This document shows positions 14,084 to 18,462 of a DNA stretch of 18,462 bases, piece after piece. The stretch covers positions 1 through 18,462 of the forward strand of contig JAIPBB010000076.1 in NCBI GenBank assembly GCA_021739805.1, written 5' to 3'. The DNA is from Saprospiraceae bacterium. Lineage in GTDB: Bacteria; Bacteroidota; Bacteroidia; Bacteroidales; JAIPBB01. The translations under genes were made by a program, and so were the position numbers. Each line of letters begins with the position of its first letter. Positions within the stretch are counted from its first letter, which is position 1. The notes beneath the pieces were generated by a model. The model was not told the DNA's origin, made no database searches, and worked only from the letters and a program-made list of their open reading frames with translations.

Positions 14084-14791
14084 ATGACAATTACTGATAT
14101 TGAAAATGCAACCCTTGAAGCCATATACTGGTGGAATAGAGATGAAAGTTATTACAATAAATACTTTTCAAAACTTGACAAAATATATCAAGATAAACCT
14201 TTGCTTGATTTTTTCACTACTAAAATCTTTGAAGTTTTTTTAAGAGAATATTCAGTAAGACGCAATCTTTCTTCTGGTTTTGAAAGTGTGAGTCGTTTTA
14301 TTGATGAATTATTTGAGAACAATTTTTATATTAATGTAATAAATGATGAATTAGAAATAATTGATGAATTAAGTGCTAAATTGAAAGTAAACAGAAAATC
14401 GACAAGTCGGAATACAAAATCCTTGCTTAGTAAAGTAGCCTTTTTAATTAATCCTCACAGTTTTTCACTTTATGACAGTCTTGCTAAGAAATCAATTTGG
14501 AAAATCAATAAGGATAAATATCCTTTAAAACAGAAAGAACTTGATAATTATATTGGTTTTATGAAACAAACTAAATTTCTTAGGGAAACCATTTCAGACA
14601 AAGATTTATTTATACACTCGAGAAAAATACTAAATGAATTTCAAGAAACAAACGCTTATACATTCTTTTCAAAACATAATAATGCATTTGAGATGAGAAT
14701 TGTAGACAAATTTTTATGGCTCTTTGAACAAAACTCAAATGGCAGGGTATATCAAAATTCAGAATATACAAAATTGAATAAAATGAAATAG
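14084..14791 (+). CDS. Uncharacterised 235-aa protein
   Basis: I do not recognise this protein with confidence. It has no signal peptide or membrane helix and should be cytosolic. It is rich in Lys, Asn, Phe and Ile. A central segment, SLLSKVAFLINPHSFSLYDS (about 113-132), follows the pattern of a SK..xFLNPxxFxxYDS motif found in various hypothetical proteins of accessory regions, which might reflect an HhH-like helical fold, but this is from memory and uncertain. The gene is preceded by a purine-rich repeat and followed by the repeat-bearing leader of propeller 3. It is one of four non-redox genes that interrupt the redox cluster. Its low-GC, lysine-rich make-up fits a recent acquisition. 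Confidence 0.72.
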   Translation: MTITDIENATLEAIYWWNRDESYYNKYFSKLDKIYQDKPLLDFFTTKIFEVFLREYSVRRNLSSGFESVSRFIDELFENNFYINVINDELEIIDELSAKLKVNRKSTSRNTKSLLSKVAFLINPHSFSLYDSLAKKSIWKINKDKYPLKQKELDNYIGFMKQTKFLRETISDKDLFIHSRKILNEFQETNAYTFFSKHNNAFEMRIVDKFLWLFEQNSNGRVYQNSEYTKLNKMK

Positions 14792-14840
14792 TGAGTGCAA
14801 TATATATGAAGCAAAACAAGCAATGAACAATCCAGACGAA

Positions 14841-14880
14841 CGAAGCAAGCTTCGCAAGAAACAAGAAACGAGCAACAAGA
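14841..14880. repeat. CGAAGC hairpin and dispersed AGAAACGAGCAACAAGA repeat
   Basis: CGAAGCAAGCTTCG (14841-14854) is a short perfect hairpin. AGAAACGAGCAACAAGA (14864-14880) is the exact reverse complement of 18284-18300, in the repeat array beside the insertion sequence. Both lie just before the ATG at 14883. They make the longer reading from 14823 unlikely to be coding. Confidence 0.7.
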
Positions 14881-14882
14881 AC

Positions 14883-15995
14883 ATGAAAAACAATATTATA
14901 CTAATAACACTTTTACTACTAATCGGATTCTCATCAGAATCCCAAAACAGCCGTTGTTGGCCTTCGTTTAGAGGAAATACTGCTTTGACCGGAACTACAA
15001 ATGTTGAACTTCCAAAATCATTAGAACTGCTTTGGACTTTTAAAACAGGGGATGAAATAAAGTCTTCCCCGGTTTTTTGTAATAAAAATATTTATGTTGG
15101 CTCAAATAATGGGTTTGTTTATTCGCTATCTGATAAAGGAAAACTTAATTGGAAATTTAATGCAAAAAACTCAGTTGAAGCTCCGCCACTCTATCTAAAC
15201 AACAGAATTTACTTTGGCTCTCTTGAAGGTAAATTATTTGCTATAAACGGCAAATCTGGAAAATTAATTTGGGAGTATAAAACTGAAGGTCAAATCTCAG
15301 GTTCAGCATCCTGGATTTATTCTCCTGATAAAAAAAGCAAAAGAATTGTCATCGGAAGCTATGACTTTTTCCTTCATTGTGTTGATGCTTCAACCGGAAA
15401 ACTTATCTGGAAATATGAAACGGAAAATTATATAAACGGAGCTCCTGCAATTTATAAAGATTATGCGATTTTTGGTGGCTGTGATGGATTCCTTCATATG
15501 GTAAATATAAATACAGGAAAAGCATTAGATAAAATTGATATTGGAACTTATATTGCTTCTTCGCCTGCAATTTCAGGTGATATGGCATATTTTGGCAATT
15601 ATGACGGTGAGTTTTTCTGTGTAGATTTGAAAAACAAAAAAATAGTTTGGAAAACGGAGGGAGCAGGTTCTTTTATAGCTTCGCCATCAATAAAAGGAGA
15701 CAAAATAGTAATTGGTTCGCAAAATAGAAATGTTTATTGTTTTGATAAAGCATCAGGTAAAGAATTATGGAAGTTTAATACTTTGGGCAAAATTGATGCT
15801 TGTCCGGTAATAGCAGGGAATTCTGTAATTATTGCTTCCGGCGATGGAAGAATTTACAAACTTGACTTAAACACAGGCAAGAAAACCTGGTCATACGAAA
15901 TTGGAAGTCCGATTTTCTCTACTCCGGCTGTTGTGAATAATATGATAATTGTTGGGGCGAAGGATGGAACACTATATTTTTTTGGTGTAAAGTAG
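14883..15995 (+). CDS. Secreted PQQ-like beta-propeller protein (propeller 3)
   Basis: The ATG at 14883 gives 370 residues with a Sec signal peptide, MKNNIILITLLLLIGFSSES. An upstream ATG (14823) would add a charged repeat-derived tail and spoil the signal, so I reject it. The propeller starts CWPSFRG (25-31), the FRG signature, and shows eight very regular units: SSPVFCNKNIYVGS, APPLYLNNRIYFGS, SGSASWIYS, GAPAIYKDYAIFGG, SSPAISGDMAYFG, ASPSIKGDKIVIGS, ACPVIAGNSVIIAS and STPAVVNNMIIVGA, each followed by a D/N-x-x-(T/S)-GK-x-x-W turn. This is a textbook PQQ_2/BamB-like eight-bladed propeller. It has no extra catalytic domain. It would be periplasmic or lipid-free extracellular and may serve as a docking or sensor protein for the envelope redox chain. 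Confidence 0.88.
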   Translation: MKNNIILITLLLLIGFSSESQNSRCWPSFRGNTALTGTTNVELPKSLELLWTFKTGDEIKSSPVFCNKNIYVGSNNGFVYSLSDKGKLNWKFNAKNSVEAPPLYLNNRIYFGSLEGKLFAINGKSGKLIWEYKTEGQISGSASWIYSPDKKSKRIVIGSYDFFLHCVDASTGKLIWKYETENYINGAPAIYKDYAIFGGCDGFLHMVNINTGKALDKIDIGTYIASSPAISGDMAYFGNYDGEFFCVDLKNKKIVWKTEGAGSFIASPSIKGDKIVIGSQNRNVYCFDKASGKELWKFNTLGKIDACPVIAGNSVIIASGDGRIYKLDLNTGKKTWSYEIGSPIFSTPAVVNNMIIVGAKDGTLYFFGVK

Positions 15996-16044
15996 AACAA
16001 AATAATAATCAATAAAGTCAAAAAAATATAGAAATCACAAATTA

Positions 16045-16156
16045 CAAGCACCAAAAGACAAATAAACTCCTTATGAAATTCCAATTTTCGAAACAGTTTT
16101 GAACATTCTTTTATTGATATTTGGAATTTATTTGTCATTTGTTTTTTGTTTTTTGG
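16045..16156. repeat. Intergenic inverted-repeat element with the 35-nt dispersed unit
   Basis: Positions 16120-16154 are the exact reverse complement of 11339-11373. A shortened matching arm, CCAAAAGACAAATAAACTCC, lies at 16051-16070, so the element can form an imperfect stem with a loop of about 50 bases. It fills most of the 216-base gap between propeller 3 and the glycosyltransferase gene. Confidence 0.78.
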
Positions 16157-16211
16157 AGCTTTGATTCAATATTTGTAGAAAGTCTAATAGATAAAAAAGA
16201 AGAATAGAAAA

Positions 16212-17495
16212 ATGAAAATAATCAATATAGTCCCCGGTTTCGGAGGAACATTTTACTGCGGAAATTGTTTACGCGACAGCTCTTTTGTGAAGCATTTAAA
16301 TAAGGCTGGTCATGAAGGAATAATACTGCCAATTTATCTGCCGCTTTCAATTACAGATGAAAATGAGATTTTGGGTGCTCCGGTTTTTTATGGTGCGATA
16401 AATATATATTTAAAGCAGAAATTCAAGCTTTTCCGGAAAATGCCTTCATGGATGAAGAAGTTCTTTAATTCTTCATTCTTTCTTAGATATGCAGCGAAAA
16501 AGGCAGGTTCAACAAGAGCAGATGGATTGGAAGAAATGACAATTTCAATGTTAAAGGGAGCTGAAGGAAACCAGAAAGAAGAGTTGGATGAACTAATTGC
16601 TTTTTTAGCTAAGGAAAAACCGGATATTGTTCATTTATCGAATGCTCTTTTGCTTGGTTTTGCTGATGAAATTAAAAACAGGCTAAATATTCCTGTTGTT
16701 TGTTCCCTTCAGGATGAAGATGTTTGGATTGACCCAATGACTGACGATTATCAAAAAATGCTTTGGGAATTATTAAGCGAAAAAGGAAAGTCAGTAAGTG
16801 CTTTTGTTAGTGTAAGTATATATTTCGCTTCCCTAATGAAATCGAAAATGAACATTTCTGATGAAAAGCTACACATAGTTCCAATTGGTGTTACTCCCGA
16901 TTTATATGATGTGAAAATTCCCAATACAGAAATTCCAACTATTGCTTATTTGTCAAGGATGAACGAAGAAAATGGGTTTGGGATTTTAATTGATGCATTT
17001 ATAGAATTAAAGGAAAATACTGATTTCAAAAATGCAAGATTAAAGTTAAATGGAGGAAATACAGGAGACGATAAGCGTTTCATCAATAAACAAATCAAAA
17101 AACTAAATAAAAAAGGATATTTCGATGATGTCGAATTCGATGATGATTATGAAATACCCGATTTAAAGGAGTTTTTCAAAGATGTGACAGTTTTATCAGT
17201 TCCTGTTTTAAAAGGAGAAGCTTTCGGTTTATATCAGCTTCAAGCTCTTGCCTCAGGAATTCCTATAGTTCAACCTGCTTTGGGTGCTTTCCCTGAAATT
17301 GTAGAATTGACAGAAGGAGGAGCTGTTTACTCGCCAAATACACCAGCAGTATTAGCAAAAAAATGGGCTGAAGTTTTCTCCGATGAAAAAGCTTTAAATT
17401 TGATGAGCAAAAATGGTAGAAAAGCAGTTGTTGAAAAATTTAACTCAGTAACTCTTACTCAAAAAATGATTGAAGTTTATAAGAAATGCATATAA
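16212..17495 (+). CDS. GT4-type glycosyltransferase with an altered EX7E motif
   Basis: A 427-residue GT-B fold glycosyltransferase. The N-terminal domain starts MKIINIVPGFGGTFYCGNC, with the glycine-rich acceptor-side loop and an unusual CGNC. The hinge and nucleotide-sugar domain includes VPIGVTPDLY and IAYLSRMNEENGFGILIDAF, then a C-terminal GEAFGLYQLQALASGIPIVQ. The family's EX7E motif would be E-x7-E there; the first Glu is present (GEAFG) but the second position is Gln (LQALASG). The protein has no signal or membrane helix. The sugar donor and acceptor cannot be told from the sequence. Its place between propeller 3 and an ABC ATPase suggests work on an envelope glycan or glycolipid, but a link to the redox genes is only positional. 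A 33-bp palindrome follows its stop. Confidence 0.88.
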   Translation: MKIINIVPGFGGTFYCGNCLRDSSFVKHLNKAGHEGIILPIYLPLSITDENEILGAPVFYGAINIYLKQKFKLFRKMPSWMKKFFNSSFFLRYAAKKAGSTRADGLEEMTISMLKGAEGNQKEELDELIAFLAKEKPDIVHLSNALLLGFADEIKNRLNIPVVCSLQDEDVWIDPMTDDYQKMLWELLSEKGKSVSAFVSVSIYFASLMKSKMNISDEKLHIVPIGVTPDLYDVKIPNTEIPTIAYLSRMNEENGFGILIDAFIELKENTDFKNARLKLNGGNTGDDKRFINKQIKKLNKKGYFDDVEFDDDYEIPDLKEFFKDVTVLSVPVLKGEAFGLYQLQALASGIPIVQPALGAFPEIVELTEGGAVYSPNTPAVLAKKWAEVFSDEKALNLMSKNGRKAVVEKFNSVTLTQKMIEVYKKCI

Positions 17496-17500
17496 TTAAA

Positions 17501-17533
17501 AACCCTTCCAGAGTTTTAAACTCTGGAAGGGTT
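17501..17533. repeat. 33-bp perfect palindrome, copy 2
   Basis: Identical to 3169-3201, with arms AACCCTTCCAGAGTTT and AAACTCTGGAAGGGTT. It begins five bases after the glycosyltransferase stop and ends 13 bases before the ABC ATPase ATG. Being close to the downstream start, the hairpin could affect expression of the ATPase gene. Confidence 0.9.
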
Positions 17534-17546
17534 ATAATCTAAATTT

Positions 17547-18230
17547 ATGATAGTAGAATTAAAAAATATCTGTAAAACCTATGAAAATGAAAGTGGTGTT
17601 AAACGTGAAGTTCTAAATGAAATTTCACTAAACATTAAATCTTCAGATTCTATTGCTATTGTTGGACCTTCTGGTTGTGGTAAAAGTACTTTATTAAATA
17701 TAATAGGAACTTTGGATTTGCCTACTTCCGGTACAGTTATATTCAAGGGAAATGAAGTCCAAAATCTTAGTGAAAATCAATTGGCTGAAATTCGAAATGA
17801 AAATATTGGATTTGTTTTTCAACAACATCACTTATTACCACAGCTTAATTTATTAGAAAATGTTTTGCTTCCTTTGATACCACTGAAAGATAAAAACAAA
17901 AAGAAAACAGCTCAAGCGAGAGCAATGGAATTACTCCAAAGTATTGGTTTAAAAGAAAAAATCCATCAACGCCCCGGACAAATGTCTGTCGGTGAATGCC
18001 AAAGAGCAGCCGTGGTAAGAGCTTTAATTAATCAACCCGATTTGATATTAGCTGATGAACCAACAGGCTCTCTCGACCAGGAATCAGCAGAACAAATGGG
18101 AAATCTTCTTTCCGAAATTCATAAAAAACAGAATGTTGCTTTGATTGTTGTAACTCACTCGATGGAATTAGCCAATAAAATGGATGCTGTATTTAAGTTG
18201 GTTAATGGACAGCTTGTGATAGTGAAGTGA
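17547..18230 (+). CDS. LolD/MacB-type ABC transporter ATP-binding protein
   Basis: A 227-residue ATPase, the usual length for LolD/FtsE/MacB-type subunits. It has Walker A GPSGCGKST (40-48), a Q-loop (FQQ, 91-93), signature MSVGECQR (146-153), Walker B LILADEP (167-172 region) with E171, D-loop SLDQ (175-178) and H-loop H204 (THS). The signature is SVGEC rather than the usual SGGQ/SGGE, a notable but not necessarily inactivating change. This class works with a four-helix FtsX-like permease in lipoprotein release or peptide/macrolide export. No permease gene follows: an insertion sequence begins about 100 bases downstream, which may have separated the pair. The gene is on the same strand as the glycosyltransferase and only 51 bases after it. 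Confidence 0.92.
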   Translation: MIVELKNICKTYENESGVKREVLNEISLNIKSSDSIAIVGPSGCGKSTLLNIIGTLDLPTSGTVIFKGNEVQNLSENQLAEIRNENIGFVFQQHHLLPQLNLLENVLLPLIPLKDKNKKKTAQARAMELLQSIGLKEKIHQRPGQMSVGECQRAAVVRALINQPDLILADEPTGSLDQESAEQMGNLLSEIHKKQNVALIVVTHSMELANKMDAVFKLVNGQLVIVK

Positions 18231-18234
18231 TTCT

Positions 18235-18318
18235 ACTTGTTGCTGGTTGCTCGTTACTTGTTGCTGGTTGCTCGTTACTCGTGTCTTGTTGCTCGTTTCT
18301 CGTTGCTGGTTGTTACGT
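18235..18318. repeat. 21-bp tandem repeat (TTGCTGGTTGCTCGTTA type)
   Basis: A 21-nt unit beginning ACTTGTTGCTGGTTGCTCGT occurs twice exactly (18235-18255 and 18256-18276), then continues as degenerate copies. Within these, 18284-18300 is the exact reverse complement of 14864-14880. It starts four bases after the ABC ATPase stop and abuts the putative insertion sequence end. Confidence 0.85.
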
Positions 18319-18324
18319 CATTCC

Positions 18325-18462
18325 GGCTCAATGGAAAAAATAGGGGGAGTATAGATTTAATATATTATATTTGAACTATGAACCAAGAAGAAATACTCAA
18401 GCATATCCTACCTAAAGAATTTGTTGAATATTTTGATTTAATAGGAATAGATTCATCCTTTG
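18325..18462 (+). mobile_element. Left end of an ISAon1/ISL3-like insertion sequence (incomplete)
   Basis: The boundary is inferred. The tandem repeat stops near 18318 and sequence beginning GGCTCAATGG leads into the transposase-type start at 18378. ISL3-type ends commonly start with GG. The other end lies outside the window, so the terminal inverted repeats and target duplication cannot be checked. Confidence 0.45.
18378..18462 (+). CDS. ISAon1-family transposase, N-terminal fragment cut by the window end
   Basis: Twenty-eight codons are visible, starting MNQEEILKHILPKEFVEYFD. The pattern xxEELLKLLLPEGLxEYFDL is the recognisable start of the ISAon1 family transposase N-terminal-region protein in Bacteroidota. 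The reading frame is open to the window edge, so intactness cannot be judged. Confidence 0.72.
   Translation, partial: MNQEEILKHILPKEFVEYFDLIGIDSSF

Noticed and set aside
14823..14882. Upstream ATG extension of propeller 3
   Set aside because: It adds a charged tail encoded by dispersed repeats and would bury the clear signal peptide starting at 14883.
18235..18318. CRISPR array
   Set aside because: The units are directly tandem 21-mers without spacers.
18366..18373. TATATTTG as a Bacteroidota -7 promoter (TAnnTTTG)
   Set aside because: It lies only four bases before the transposase ATG and has no TTG at the expected upstream spacing. A similar match at 108-115 also lacks the upstream element.

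Overview
The window looks like a piece of an anaerobic or microaerophilic Bacteroidota genome, probably a free-living or metagenomic Bacteroidales-like lineage. The DNA is AT-rich, Shine-Dalgarno sequences are weak, intergenic gaps hold many short dispersed palindromes, and several accessory families common in that phylum are present: GxxExxY, KilA-N, a four-helix-bundle/S23 remnant and an ISAon1-type transposase start. Every gene I accept lies on the + strand. I saw no tRNA, rRNA or CRISPR array.

Layout. 1-461: purine-rich repeat and the 3' remnant of a four-helix-bundle (S23/IVP) gene. 462-3165: a membrane-anchored PQQ-like beta-propeller protein and an NHL-type propeller protein. 3230-5404: a 66-aa Tat-signal four-cysteine peptide, a Tat-signal polyferredoxin (NapG-like) and a seven-helix membrane Fe-S protein (NapH/NosR-like). 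5448-6443: a secreted protein of unknown function. 6513-8309: a three-helix membrane-anchored PQQ-like propeller. 8452-8865: a GxxExxY protein. 8967-11312: a fused NuoE+NuoF (HydC+HydB-like) NADH-oxidising flavo-iron-sulfur protein. 11506-12345: a KilA-N protein. 12364-13935: a NuoG/GltD-like 2Fe-2S + FAD + 4Fe-4S protein whose NAD(P)H-binding Rossmann domain appears to be missing. 14084-14791: an unrecognised protein. 14883-15995: a secreted PQQ-like propeller. 16212-17495: a GT4 glycosyltransferase. 17547-18230: a LolD/MacB-type ABC ATPase. From about 18325: the left end of an insertion sequence.

How the genes may work together (inference). The core genes form a plausible NADH-to-cell-envelope electron chain made only of Fe-S clusters and flavins. 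A cytosolic NADH dehydrogenase module (NuoEF fusion plus the FAD/2Fe-2S protein) could pass electrons to the cytosolic ferredoxin domains of the NapH-like membrane protein. From there they could go to the Tat-exported polyferredoxin and the small four-cysteine protein. Three propellers with an FRG signature and one NHL propeller, all predicted to face the periplasm, would be scaffolds, sensors or electron/substrate partners. No c-type heme motif (CxxCH) was noticed in the envelope proteins, and no hydrogenase, formate dehydrogenase or nitrate reductase catalytic subunit is present. I do not recognise this combination as a named system.

The redox genes are repeatedly separated by unrelated cargo genes (secreted 331-aa protein, GxxExxY, KilA-N, the 235-aa unknown), most of them next to short dispersed repeats. 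At least six repeat families recur within 18 kb. In two cases a repeat forms the 3' end of a coding sequence.
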